The notes under the pieces are model-generated. The model searched no databases. It was not told where the DNA came from and was given only the letters and a program-made list of their open reading frames with translations. Both the position numbers and the translations under genes were made by a program. Below are positions 48,818 through 57,320 of a DNA stretch of 64,000 nt, piece by piece; the first letter of the stretch is position 1; every line of letters starts with the position of its first letter. The stretch is from assembly GCF_013009075.1 (NCBI RefSeq), contig NZ_CP053108.1, positions 3,366,517 to 3,430,516 of the forward strand, in the 5' to 3' direction. The DNA is from Halomonas sp. TA22. GTDB lineage: Bacteria > Pseudomonadota > Gammaproteobacteria > Pseudomonadales > Halomonadaceae.

Positions 48818-51079
48818 ATGGGCTGGGCCATGCCCTTGAGTGGCGCCGTTTTGCTGGGGATCGTCCTGGGTTACCTGGCCCCGGTGGCACTCTTCGAGCT
48901 CTGGGCGCTGGCCCTGCTGCTGGTCTGGCGCTGGCGCGGCGTACGGCTGCTTGTCATGGCGATGCTGCTGCCGATGGTGTCGATACTCGCCTCCAGCGGC
49001 GCCGTCTTGCCCCAGGGACTATCACGGGAAGACCTTTCCATCGTCGGGGTGGTCACTCAGGTCGATTCCGAAGGGGATGGAATGAGTCGCCTTCATCTCG
49101 ATATCGCTGAGTGCGCTCCCCTTGCGGTGCGCAGAATGCCTTGCGACGGCCTGCGTCATGTGCGCCTGAGCGTATTTGGTTACGAAACGTTCAGGGTCGG
49201 AGAGCATTGGGCCTTGACGGTACGTTTGCGACCTCCCGCGGGGTTCAGTAATCCAGACACCTTCGACTTTCAGCGCTGGCTGTGGCGCGAGGGGATAGAC
49301 GCGACGGGATACGTGCGCCAGGAGCCGGCGCCTCGACGAGTCGAGCAGGCCGCTGTATCCCTTCGCGACAGTGCGCTTAAACTGCTCGATGCGCGCCTAC
49401 CCGATGGCACGTCGCGACGTTGGTTGGCGGCCCTGACGCTGGGTGCCGGTGAGCGGCTCAATGATGTCGATTGGGCGCTACTCAATGCCAGCGGCACCAC
49501 CCACCTGGTAGTGATATCCGGCCTGCATGTCGGGCTGGTAGCAGCCTTTGCGCTGCTTGCCGGTCGCGGGCTGGCACGCTTGACGATGCCGGGTACCTGG
49601 CGACTCGTCACCTGGCCATGGTGGTTTGCCGCCATGGTGACGGTCGGGTATGCGCTCCTGTCCGGTTTCGGTCCCCCGGCTCAGCGCGCCATGATCATGA
49701 CCCTGGTCGGCCTGTGGGTGGCCAGCGGTCGCCACGCTCCCGGCCCTTGGCAGGCGTGGTGGCTGGCACTGGCGCTGGTACTGCTGGTCGACCCGCTGTC
49801 GTTGTGGCGCCCGGGGCTGTGGCTCTCCTTCGTTGCCGTGGCGCTGCTGATCGTGATCTGGCAGGGCCGCACGAAACCGGGGGGCATCAAGGGCTGGTGG
49901 TGGGCGTTGCTGCGTACCCAGCTTCTGCTTGCCCCGCTGATGGCCGGGGCGGTGCTGCTGGCCTTCGATCGACTGGCACCGGCGGCGCCGCTGGTCAACC
50001 TGATCGCCGTTCCGCTGGTCAGCCTGATGATGGTGCCGCTTGGCTTGCTGGGGTGGCTGTTCGTCTGGCTACCGCCGTTATCGGCGCTGTGCTGGTGGTT
50101 GTTCGCAGCGCTGGTCGAAGCGCTTTATGGATTGCTCAAGTATTCGGTCGAGTGGTTGCCACTCTGGTCTCCCGAGCCCTGGCAAGTATGGCCCCTTGCC
50201 TTGGCCTTGGCCTTGCTGGCACTACTCTGGGCGCTGCCGGCCCTTGCCGTGTCGCTGCGCGTTGCCGGCAGCCTAGTGCTTGCCGTGCTGCCTTTCAGCC
50301 TGCCGGCGCCTGAACTTCCTCACGGCATGGTTCAGGTACGTGTGCATGACGTGGGCCAGGGCCAGCTGGTCGACCTGCGTACGGCGCAGCACCGCTTGCT
50401 GTATGACACGGGGCCGCGCTTTCGCTCGGGATCCATGCCGCTGGAAAGCCTATGGCGCACGCCGCAGCGTTTCGACAAGGTGGTGGTCAGCCACGTCGAC
50501 ACGGATCATGCCGGAGGTGTGCCGGTACTGGCCGAGCACCGTGTCGAGCGCTTTTTGGCACCGCGCGGCGAACAGGTCGGGGTACCGTTCGACGCCTGTC
50601 AGGCAGGCGAGGGCTGGCATTGGGATGGTGTCGAGTTCCGCTTCCTATGGCCCCCCGCTGGCAGCGACAATGACGAGTGGTTCAGCAATGATCGTTCCTG
50701 CGTACTACTGGTCGAGGCGGGGACGCAGCGGATTTTAATCACCGGTGATGTCGGCCGTCAGGTCGAGCGCCGCTTCCTGCTGGCCATCGAGCCGCCAGTC
50801 AACCTGCTGGTGGCCGGTCACCACGGTAGCCGTACTAGTACCGGCCCGCAGCTGGTCGACATGTTGAAGCCTCATCATGTCATCTTCAGTGCCGGTCGCG
50901 ACAATGCCTACGGCCACCCCCACGACGAGGTGGTGCAGCGGCTGCGCGATCCGTTGCGCTGTCTCTGGAGTACGGCGCTGGATGGGGCCGTGACCTGGCG
51001 ATTGGGAAGTGATGAGGCGCCACACGTCAAGGCCGAGCGTTCCAGCACATGGCGGCGGTGTCGAAGCCCGTTGCCATAG
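48818..51079 (+). CDS. comEC: ComEC/Rec2 DNA-uptake channel
   Basis: A 753-residue protein: N-terminal membrane segments, an OB-like domain ('LSIVGVVTQVDSEGDGMSRLHLDI'), the Competence membrane domain starting near 'LTLGAGERLNDVDWALLNASGTTHLVVISGLHVGL', and a C-terminal metallo-beta-lactamase domain with 'DVGQGQLVDLR', 'SHVDTDHAGG' (about residue 558) and 'GHHGSRTST'. It passes single-stranded DNA through the inner membrane in transformation. GGGGAGG sits too close to ATG 48812 and seven bases from ATG 48818, which is preferred. It leads the exbBD-msbA-lpxK operon, as in pseudomonads. Confidence 0.92.
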   Translation: MGWAMPLSGAVLLGIVLGYLAPVALFELWALALLLVWRWRGVRLLVMAMLLPMVSILASSGAVLPQGLSREDLSIVGVVTQVDSEGDGMSRLHLDIAECAPLAVRRMPCDGLRHVRLSVFGYETFRVGEHWALTVRLRPPAGFSNPDTFDFQRWLWREGIDATGYVRQEPAPRRVEQAAVSLRDSALKLLDARLPDGTSRRWLAALTLGAGERLNDVDWALLNASGTTHLVVISGLHVGLVAAFALLAGRGLARLTMPGTWRLVTWPWWFAAMVTVGYALLSGFGPPAQRAMIMTLVGLWVASGRHAPGPWQAWWLALALVLLVDPLSLWRPGLWLSFVAVALLIVIWQGRTKPGGIKGWWWALLRTQLLLAPLMAGAVLLAFDRLAPAAPLVNLIAVPLVSLMMVPLGLLGWLFVWLPPLSALCWWLFAALVEALYGLLKYSVEWLPLWSPEPWQVWPLALALALLALLWALPALAVSLRVAGSLVLAVLPFSLPAPELPHGMVQVRVHDVGQGQLVDLRTAQHRLLYDTGPRFRSGSMPLESLWRTPQRFDKVVVSHVDTDHAGGVPVLAEHRVERFLAPRGEQVGVPFDACQAGEGWHWDGVEFRFLWPPAGSDNDEWFSNDRSCVLLVEAGTQRILITGDVGRQVERRFLLAIEPPVNLLVAGHHGSRTSTGPQLVDMLKPHHVIFSAGRDNAYGHPHDEVVQRLRDPLRCLWSTALDGAVTWRLGSDEAPHVKAERSSTWRRCRSPLP

Positions 51080-51124
51080 GGTAGAATCGCACCCTATACA
51101 AGAGGGCGGTGCGAGAGACCCCGA

Positions 51125-51811
51125 ATGGAAATGCTTGAAGCTCTGCTGGCCGTTGGCTGGCTGATGTTGCCGCTGTTTGGCTGTTCACTCGTCGCCTCGG
51201 TGATCATCATCGAACGTTGCTGGACCCTGCGGCGGAGTCGAATTGCGCCGCTGGGGCTGGGCCAGGAGATCTGCATGCTGATCGCCCGCGGTCAGGTCAA
51301 CCTGTTCTGGCTGGAGAGCCACTCGCCGCTGGGCGGTGTGCTCGCCTCGGGCCTGCGTAACGTTAGCCTGGGTCATGACCAGGTGCGAGCCCGCCTGCAG
51401 GATGCCGCCACTGCCGTGATCCACGATATGGAGCGGTTTCTGAGTCCGCTAGGTACCATCGCGGCTATCGCCCCGCTGATCGGCCTGCTGGGGACGGTAG
51501 TGGGAATGATCGAGGTGTTTGCGGTGATCGTCAGCGCCGACGGTGCCGATAGGGCAGTGGACATGGCTGGGGGAATTTCCCGCGCCTTGATGACTACCGC
51601 GGCGGGTCTGACCGTGGCCATTCCGGCGTTGATGTTCCATCGTCACTTTCAGCGCAAGGTCGAGGATATTACTGTCGCCATGGAGGAGCAGGCTGGGCAG
51701 ATGGTGGAGTTTCTGGCGCACCATGGCGGTGACATCGTGCTGGCTGAGCGGCGCTCGGAAGGGCATGGCGCGGGCGAGTCGCGCGATGTCTCGCAGGTCG
51801 CTGGTACATGA
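51125..51811 (+). CDS. exbB: ExbB/TolQ-type proton channel subunit
   Basis: A 228-residue MotA/TolQ/ExbB-family protein with three membrane segments (about 12-32, 110-135, 150-175). 'LIGLLGTVVGMIEVF' and 'GISRALMTTAAGLTVAIPALMFH' are the channel helices of the family. With the ExbD partner directly downstream it should form a proton-driven motor. No TonB or TolA gene accompanies it, so its client is unknown. Confidence 0.9.
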   Translation: MEMLEALLAVGWLMLPLFGCSLVASVIIIERCWTLRRSRIAPLGLGQEICMLIARGQVNLFWLESHSPLGGVLASGLRNVSLGHDQVRARLQDAATAVIHDMERFLSPLGTIAAIAPLIGLLGTVVGMIEVFAVIVSADGADRAVDMAGGISRALMTTAAGLTVAIPALMFHRHFQRKVEDITVAMEEQAGQMVEFLAHHGGDIVLAERRSEGHGAGESRDVSQVAGT

Positions 51812-52236
51812 AGTTCGCCCGGCGGCGGCGCGACCCGGTCGATGTCAATCTCACCCCGCTGATCGATGTCGTGTTCCTGCTGTTGATCTTTTTCATGGTC
51901 TCGACCACCTTCGATACTCGTCAGGCACTCGAACTGGTATTACCTCAGAGCAGTAGTAGTGAAGTGTTGACGCCGCTGCCGGTGACGCTATCGGTCACTG
52001 TCGATGGCGACTATCGCCTGGGTAATCGAATCCTGTTCCTGGCGGAGCTGAGTGTGGCTCTGGCGGAGGTGGCTGAGTCGGCGCGCGAACATGGCCTGAT
52101 CCTCGAAGCCGACGAGCGCAGTACGCACGGGGCCGTCGTGGCCGCCCTCGACCGCGCCGGTGCATTGGGAATTCAACATATCCGTATTGCCACCCGTGAC
52201 GGGCAGGCATCTCTCTCACACGTGGAGATACCGTGA
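51808..52236 (+). CDS. exbD: ExbD/TolR-type biopolymer transport subunit
   Basis: A 142-residue bitopic protein. The single helix 'LTPLIDVVFLLLIFFMVSTTF' (about residues 14-34) carries the conserved Asp that relays protons; the rest is periplasmic. It overlaps exbB and msbA by four bases each. Together with ExbB it harvests the proton gradient; in this operon a link to envelope or LPS processes is possible but unproven. Confidence 0.9.
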   Translation: MKFARRRRDPVDVNLTPLIDVVFLLLIFFMVSTTFDTRQALELVLPQSSSSEVLTPLPVTLSVTVDGDYRLGNRILFLAELSVALAEVAESAREHGLILEADERSTHGAVVAALDRAGALGIQHIRIATRDGQASLSHVEIP

Positions 52237-53972
52237 CGCAAGCATCCAGCTGGAACCTTTACACGCGACTGCTTGGCTACGTCAAACCGCACTGGAGGTC
52301 GTTTGCGCTGGCCGTAGTGGGCTATGTCATCTACGCCGCGTCGAGCACGGCGCTTGCGGAAATGATGAAGCGGCTGATCGACGGCATTCAGAATCCCGAT
52401 GCCTCCTTTCGGCTCTTCCTGCCGCTGTTCGTGGTCGGCATGTTCGCCGCCCGCGGCTTGGGGACCTTTCTTGGCACCTATTACATGAGCAATGTGGCAC
52501 GCAATGTCGTGCATTCACTGCGCTGCAACGTATTCAACCATATGCTGCATCTCCCCGGCCGTTTCTTCGATTCCCACTCCAGTGGCCACCTCATTTCCCG
52601 AGTGACCTATCACGTCGAGCAGGTCACCGGGGCGGCAACCAATGCCGTGACCATTCTGCTGCGTGAAGGGCTCTTCGTGGTCGGCCTGATTGCTTATCTG
52701 CTGTGGACCAACTGGCTGCTCACGCTGCTGTTTCTTGGCGTGACGCCGCTGATCGCCGGGGTGGTCAACTATGCGAGCAAGCGCTTTCGCGACATTTCCC
52801 AGCGTATCCAGCACTCCATGGGGGACGTGACTCACGTCGCTTCCGAGGCGTTGACCGGCTATCGCGTGGTGCGCACCCATGGCGCGGAGGAGCACGAAAA
52901 GCAGCGCTTCGCCGCCGTCAGCAACTACAATCGCCAGCAGAGCATGAAGGAGGCGTTGACCAGGGCGGTCAGCACCCCGGTCATCCAGCTGTTGGTCGCG
53001 GTGGCGCTGGCGGTGCTGGTGTGGCTGGCAATGTCGCCGGCGCTGATGGACAACATGACGCCAGGTGAATTCGTGGCCTTCGTCACGGCGGCCTCGCTGA
53101 TGGCCAAGCCGGTGCGCCAGCTCACCGAAATCAATAGCGAGATTCAGAAGGGGATCGCCGCATCGGCCGAACTCTTCATGCTGCTAGAAGAGCCGCTCGA
53201 ACATGACGAAGGCACGCGCGACCCCGGCCGCCTGGTAGGGAAAGTGAGTCTGCGCGGCATTCGCTTCAACTATGCCCCCGGTCAGCCCGAGGTGCTCAAG
53301 GGTATCGATCTGGAAGTCAAGGCCGGTGAGATGATCGCCATCGTCGGACGCTCGGGAAGCGGAAAATCGACGCTGGTCAGCCTTTTGCCGCGTTTCTATC
53401 GGCCAAGTGCCGGTAAGATTCGCATCGATGGGGTGCCGATCGAAGAGTTCCGTCTCGCGCCGCTACGCCGTCAGATCGCACTCGTCTCCCAGCAGGTCAC
53501 GCTATTCAATGCCAGTGTTGCCGACAATATCGCCTATGGCGTGCCCGCAGCCGAGCGCGAAGCCATCGTCGCCGCCGCCCGGGCAGCCTATGCTCATGAC
53601 TTCATTGCGGCACTGCCCAAGGGCTACGATACGGTGATCGGCGATAATGGCGTGATGCTCTCTGGCGGCCAGCGCCAGCGACTGGCCATTGCCAGGGCCA
53701 TCTTCAAGAATGCACCGCTGCTGATCCTCGATGAGGCGACCTCGGCCCTGGATAGCGAATCCGAGCGCTACATCCAGCGAGCCCTGGAGGAGGTGTGTCG
53801 CGGGCGAACCACCTTCGTCATCGCCCACCGCCTTTCGACCATTGAGCGCGCCGACCGCATCCTGGTCATGGAGCAGGGCGAGATCGTCGAGCAGGGGACT
53901 CATGCCGAACTCCTGGCCCGCGAGGGTGCCTATGCGGCGCTACATCGCCTGCAATTCCAGGAGCCGGCATGA
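52233..53972 (+). CDS. msbA: MsbA, lipid A flippase
   Basis: A 579-residue ABC half-transporter with six transmembrane helices (to about residue 310) and a nucleotide-binding domain: Walker A 'VGRSGSGKSTLVSLL' (about 370), signature 'LSGGQRQRLAIARA' (about 475) and Walker B 'LLILDEATSALDSES'. It flips core-lipid A to the periplasmic leaflet. It is followed by lpxK through an ATGA overlap, the standard pair. Confidence 0.97.
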   Translation: MTQASSWNLYTRLLGYVKPHWRSFALAVVGYVIYAASSTALAEMMKRLIDGIQNPDASFRLFLPLFVVGMFAARGLGTFLGTYYMSNVARNVVHSLRCNVFNHMLHLPGRFFDSHSSGHLISRVTYHVEQVTGAATNAVTILLREGLFVVGLIAYLLWTNWLLTLLFLGVTPLIAGVVNYASKRFRDISQRIQHSMGDVTHVASEALTGYRVVRTHGAEEHEKQRFAAVSNYNRQQSMKEALTRAVSTPVIQLLVAVALAVLVWLAMSPALMDNMTPGEFVAFVTAASLMAKPVRQLTEINSEIQKGIAASAELFMLLEEPLEHDEGTRDPGRLVGKVSLRGIRFNYAPGQPEVLKGIDLEVKAGEMIAIVGRSGSGKSTLVSLLPRFYRPSAGKIRIDGVPIEEFRLAPLRRQIALVSQQVTLFNASVADNIAYGVPAAEREAIVAAARAAYAHDFIAALPKGYDTVIGDNGVMLSGGQRQRLAIARAIFKNAPLLILDEATSALDSESERYIQRALEEVCRGRTTFVIAHRLSTIERADRILVMEQGEIVEQGTHAELLAREGAYAALHRLQFQEPA

Positions 53973-54976
53973 GCCTTGGCCAGCACATGCTGCGCGCCTG
54001 GTATGACGATGCCGCCTGGCTCGCCGCACTGCGGCCGCTGGAGATGATCTATCGCGGTGCGATGCGTCGGCGTGAGGTCGCTTATGCCAGCGGTCGCAAG
54101 CCGGTGTGGCGAGCGCCAGTACCAGTCATCGTGGTTGGCAATATCACGCTGGGCGGTACCGGCAAGTCGCCGCTGGTCGCCTGGCTGGGGCGTTATCTGA
54201 GCGAACACGGCTGGCGGCCCGGACTCCTTTCGCGTGGCTATGGCGGCAGTAGCGAGGGTTATCCGCTGCAGGTGACGAGGGATACTCCAGTAACCCAGTG
54301 CGGCGACGAGGCATTGATGTTGGTCGGCCAGACTGGCCTGCCGATGGTGGTCGACCCCGACCGACCGCGGGGCGCCAGGGCGCTGGTCGAGGCCGGCTGC
54401 GACATCTTGATCAGCGACGACGGCTTGCAGCATCTGGCACTTGCGCGTGATCTCGAGCTGGTCGTGGTCGATGGGGCGCGAGGAGTGGGCAATGGGCGTT
54501 GCCTGCCCGCTGGACCGCTGCGCGAGCCTATCGATCGTCTTGCGCGGGTCGATGCCGTGATCGTCAACGGCACGCCTCATCGGCCCCTGCCGGTCGCTGG
54601 CCATACGATGCACCTCGAGCCGAGCCGCTGGCGCCGCGTGATGGACGATACGCCGTCATCACTGACACCGCTTCCCTTTACCGCACCGGTACACGCCCTG
54701 GCCGGTATCGGGCATCCGGTGCGTTTTTTTGCCACGCTTGAATCACTCGGCATCGATTACACGCCACACCCCTTTGCCGACCATCACGCCTTCGGTGCCG
54801 ACGATCTGCGTTTCAGCGATTCGCGGCCAATCGTGATGACCGCCAAGGATGCCGTGAAATGCCAAGCCTTCGCCGATAGCCGCTGCTGGGCGCTGGATGT
54901 CGAAGCCTGCCCCGCTCCCGCCTTCGTGGCGTGGTTCGCTCAGCGCGTCGAGGCCTTGTCCGCTCGGACACCCTAA
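53969..54976 (+). CDS. lpxK: Tetraacyldisaccharide 4'-kinase
   Basis: A 335-residue membrane-associated P-loop kinase that phosphorylates the 4' position of the lipid A precursor to lipid IVA. The atypical Walker A is 'VGNITLGGTGKSPLVAWL' (about residues 51-68); 'DDGLQHLALARDLELVVVDG' and 'RGYGG' are family motifs. An N-terminal hydrophobic segment anchors it. It is coupled to msbA. Confidence 0.96.
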   Translation: MSLGQHMLRAWYDDAAWLAALRPLEMIYRGAMRRREVAYASGRKPVWRAPVPVIVVGNITLGGTGKSPLVAWLGRYLSEHGWRPGLLSRGYGGSSEGYPLQVTRDTPVTQCGDEALMLVGQTGLPMVVDPDRPRGARALVEAGCDILISDDGLQHLALARDLELVVVDGARGVGNGRCLPAGPLREPIDRLARVDAVIVNGTPHRPLPVAGHTMHLEPSRWRRVMDDTPSSLTPLPFTAPVHALAGIGHPVRFFATLESLGIDYTPHPFADHHAFGADDLRFSDSRPIVMTAKDAVKCQAFADSRCWALDVEACPAPAFVAWFAQRVEALSARTP

Positions 54977-55007
54977 CGTCGATCAACTCAACTACGGGAT
55001 CGTAACC

Positions 55008-55250
55008 ATGACGATAGACAAGGAATTGCTGACCATGCTGGTCTGCCCACTCTGCCAGGGCAAGCTCAAATATGATCGTGAGGCAGAGGAGCTAAAATGC
55101 CACTTCCACGGCCTGGCCTTCCCGGTACGTGATGGTATTCCCGTCATGCTGGAGGAGGAGGCGCGGCTTATGGATACCGATGAGAAGCTTGGCAAGTCTG
55201 TCGTTTCTCCTACGGCTCCCTCCGGAGGCATCGGCGGAGACTCTGCATGA
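55008..55250 (+). CDS. ycaR: Trm112/UPF0434 (YcaR) small protein
   Basis: An 80-residue Trm112-like protein. '[21 protein letters not shown]' holds three of the usual zinc-site positions (Cys, Cys, Cys; the fourth reads His in CHFHGL), followed by '[12 protein letters not shown]'. ATG 55008 gives the usual N-terminus '[16 protein letters not shown]'; the frame is open upstream but unrelated. The role in bacteria is unclear. It lies between lpxK and kdsB, as in E. coli and Pseudomonas, and overlaps kdsB. Confidence 0.92.
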   Translation: MTIDKELLTMLVCPLCQGKLKYDREAEELKCHFHGLAFPVRDGIPVMLEEEARLMDTDEKLGKSVVSPTAPSGGIGGDSA

Positions 55251-56047
55251 GCGAGTTCGTCGCGGTCATACCCGCGCGCTTCGCCTCCTCGCGTCTGCCC
55301 GGCAAGCCGTTGCTTGCGATTGGCGGAGAGCCCATGGTGGTCCGGGTTTGGCGTCAGGCCAAGAAAAGTGGCGCCACTCGGGTGGTGGTGGCCACCGATG
55401 ATGCACGCATCGCCAAGGCAGTCGACGCGGTGAGGGGGGAGGTAATCATGACCCGCCCCGATCACCCGTCGGGCACCGACCGGCTAGCGGAAGTCGCCGA
55501 GCGCCTGGCACTTGATGACCAGGCCATCGTGGTCAATGTCCAGGGTGACGAACCGCTCTTGCCCCCCGCCCTGATCGATCAGGTGGCCAGGCGTCTGGCC
55601 GAGGATCGCGACGCCTCGATTGCGACCCTGGCCGAGCCGATCGATGATCTCGATACACTTTTCAATCCCAATGTGGTCAAGGTGGTCCGCGATCTGCAGG
55701 AGCATGCGCTCTATTTCTCTCGAGCGCCCATCCCCTGGAACCGCGAGGCGTGGCGGCGTGAGACCTGGCAGGGTAACGGCACAAGCCGGAACGCCGAATC
55801 TTTCGGTTCCGATACCTGGCTGCGCCACATCGGGCTTTACGCCTATCGGGTGGGCTTTCTCAACGCCTACCGGTGCTGGCCACCGGCGCCTCTCGAGGCG
55901 CTCGAGCAGTTGGAACAGCTGCGCGCCCTGCAGCAGGGGCATCGTATCTTGGTGGCCCTGGCCTGCCAGACCCTGCCGGGTGGCGTCGACACTGCCGAAG
56001 ACCTGGCGCGGGTTCGCGACTGGGTGGCACGCAACGAGGAGGTGTGA
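55247..56047 (+). CDS. kdsB: 3-deoxy-manno-octulosonate cytidylyltransferase
   Basis: A 266-residue enzyme activating Kdo as CMP-Kdo for LPS inner core. N-terminal '[18 protein letters not shown]' (about residues 4-21), '[17 protein letters not shown]' and '[16 protein letters not shown]' (about 95-110, metal-binding Asp) are signature blocks; '[10 protein letters not shown]' follows. It begins in the ycaR stop and ends two bases before the ptpA remnant. Confidence 0.97.
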   Translation: MSEFVAVIPARFASSRLPGKPLLAIGGEPMVVRVWRQAKKSGATRVVVATDDARIAKAVDAVRGEVIMTRPDHPSGTDRLAEVAERLALDDQAIVVNVQGDEPLLPPALIDQVARRLAEDRDASIATLAEPIDDLDTLFNPNVVKVVRDLQEHALYFSRAPIPWNREAWRRETWQGNGTSRNAESFGSDTWLRHIGLYAYRVGFLNAYRCWPPAPLEALEQLEQLRALQQGHRILVALACQTLPGGVDTAEDLARVRDWVARNEEV

Positions 56048-56049
56048 CG

Positions 56050-56175
56050 ATGCGAGCACCGTTCGATGTCGCCGATGTGCTGGGCAGGGCGCTCCCCGAT
56101 CCCTGCTACGGGGGGAGGGAGGGCTTCGATCATGCGCTGGAGCTGATCGAGCATGCTGCGGATGGCCAGTGGTGA
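56050..56175 (+). pseudogene. Remnant of low-molecular-weight protein tyrosine phosphatase (ptpA)
   Basis: A 41-codon open frame whose last 27 residues, 'LPDPCYGGREGFDHALELIE' then HAADGQW, match the C-terminus of LMW tyrosine phosphatases (general-acid loop DPYYGG and the final helix). The N-terminal P-loop C-x5-R-S/T is absent, so no phosphatase activity is possible. Pseudomonas has an intact ptpA (about 150 codons) exactly here, between kdsB and murB. The start codon (two bases after the kdsB stop) and the four-base overlap of its stop with the murB GTG are kept, which suggests a large in-frame internal deletion in a gene still translated to feed ribosomes to murB. Confidence 0.75.
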
Positions 56176-57191
56176 ATGACATCGTCACCGACCATGACCT
56201 GAGTGGGGCCAATACACTCGGGTTACCCTGTATCGCCGAACGATACGTTGCCGTGACGCAGGCAGCGCGCCTTCCAGCATTGCTGGCGATGGCCAAGGCT
56301 CGAGGCTGGTTGATCACCGTACTGGGCGGCGGCAGTAACGTGATTCTCCCGCCACGCCTGGAAGGACTTGTGATTCAGCCGATGTTTCGCCGCTTCCAGC
56401 TAGAGGAGTTAGGAAGAGAGGAGGTCACCGTGCTTGTCGAGGCGGGTCTCCCATGGCATGAGCTGGTCATGGCCACGGTGACAAGGGGACTATGGGGCAT
56501 CGAGAACCTGGCGTTGATTCCCGGTAGCTGCGGTGCGGCCCCGATCCAGAACATCGGTGCCTATGGTGTCGAGCTTGCCGACGTGCTGGAGAGTGTTGAG
56601 ATCATGCACCTCGATACCGGGCTGCATGAAACGCTGAGTCGGGATGACTGCGAGCTTGCCTACCGCGATAGCATCTTCAAGCGCTCCCTCGAGAACCGGG
56701 TGTTGATCACCCGGTTGACGCTTCGCCTGTCGCGTCGCCCTTGCCCACGCCTGGCCTATGGAGATCTTGTCAAGCGACTCGGAGAGGCGCCGACTGCACT
56801 GGAGGTGGCGCAGGCGGTCAGCCAGGTGCGTCGCGAGAAACTTCCCGATCCCACCGTGCTGGGCAATGCCGGGAGCTTCTTCAAAAATCCGCTGGTGTCT
56901 GCTGGCAAGGCTAGAGCGCTGCTGGAAGCACACTCGACGATGCCCCATTTTCCCCAGCCGGATGGCAGCGTCAAGCTCGCCGCTGGCTGGCTGATCGATC
57001 GGTGCGGGTTGAAGGGGTATCGCCAGGGGGCGTTTGGCGTGCATGATCGACAGGCGCTGGTGATGGTACACCATGGCGGTGGCGATGCACGAGGCTTGCT
57101 TGAGTTCGCCGCCGAGGTGGCGGGGCGGGTAGAGACCCATTTCGGGATTCATCTGGAGCGCGAACCACGCTTGATAGGCGCAACTGGATAG
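56172..57191 (+). CDS. murB: UDP-N-acetylenolpyruvoylglucosamine reductase
   Basis: A 339-residue FAD enzyme (type I, E. coli-like length) that reduces enolpyruvyl-UDP-GlcNAc to UDP-MurNAc using NADPH, the step after MurA. FAD site 'VLGGGSNVILP' (about residue 50), 'GIENLALIPGSCGAAPIQNIGAYG' (about 113-136) and the proton-donor loop 'NAGSFFKNP' (Ser near 232) are present. The start is GTG 56172, inside the end of the ptpA remnant (GTGA); no other in-frame start fits, so murB translation probably depends on coupling. Confidence 0.95.
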   Translation: MNDIVTDHDLSGANTLGLPCIAERYVAVTQAARLPALLAMAKARGWLITVLGGGSNVILPPRLEGLVIQPMFRRFQLEELGREEVTVLVEAGLPWHELVMATVTRGLWGIENLALIPGSCGAAPIQNIGAYGVELADVLESVEIMHLDTGLHETLSRDDCELAYRDSIFKRSLENRVLITRLTLRLSRRPCPRLAYGDLVKRLGEAPTALEVAQAVSQVRREKLPDPTVLGNAGSFFKNPLVSAGKARALLEAHSTMPHFPQPDGSVKLAAGWLIDRCGLKGYRQGAFGVHDRQALVMVHHGGGDARGLLEFAAEVAGRVETHFGIHLEREPRLIGATG

Positions 57192-57247
57192 TTGCACAGC
57201 GGAAGGTCAGCAGAGAGTCGCCTCGCTGGTCGTGTCGATTCAACACG

Positions 57248-57280
57248 AAAAAGCCCGCCCATGTTGATGGCGGGCTTTTT
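57248..57280. terminator. Bidirectional terminator between murB and rne
   Basis: A perfect 12-bp stem AAAAAGCCCGCC / GGCGGGCTTTTT with a nine-base loop serves both convergent genes. Confidence 0.93.
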
Positions 57281-57320
57281 CTTGGACTCAAGGCGCATCC
57301 GAGGGGTGCGCCCGTTACGG

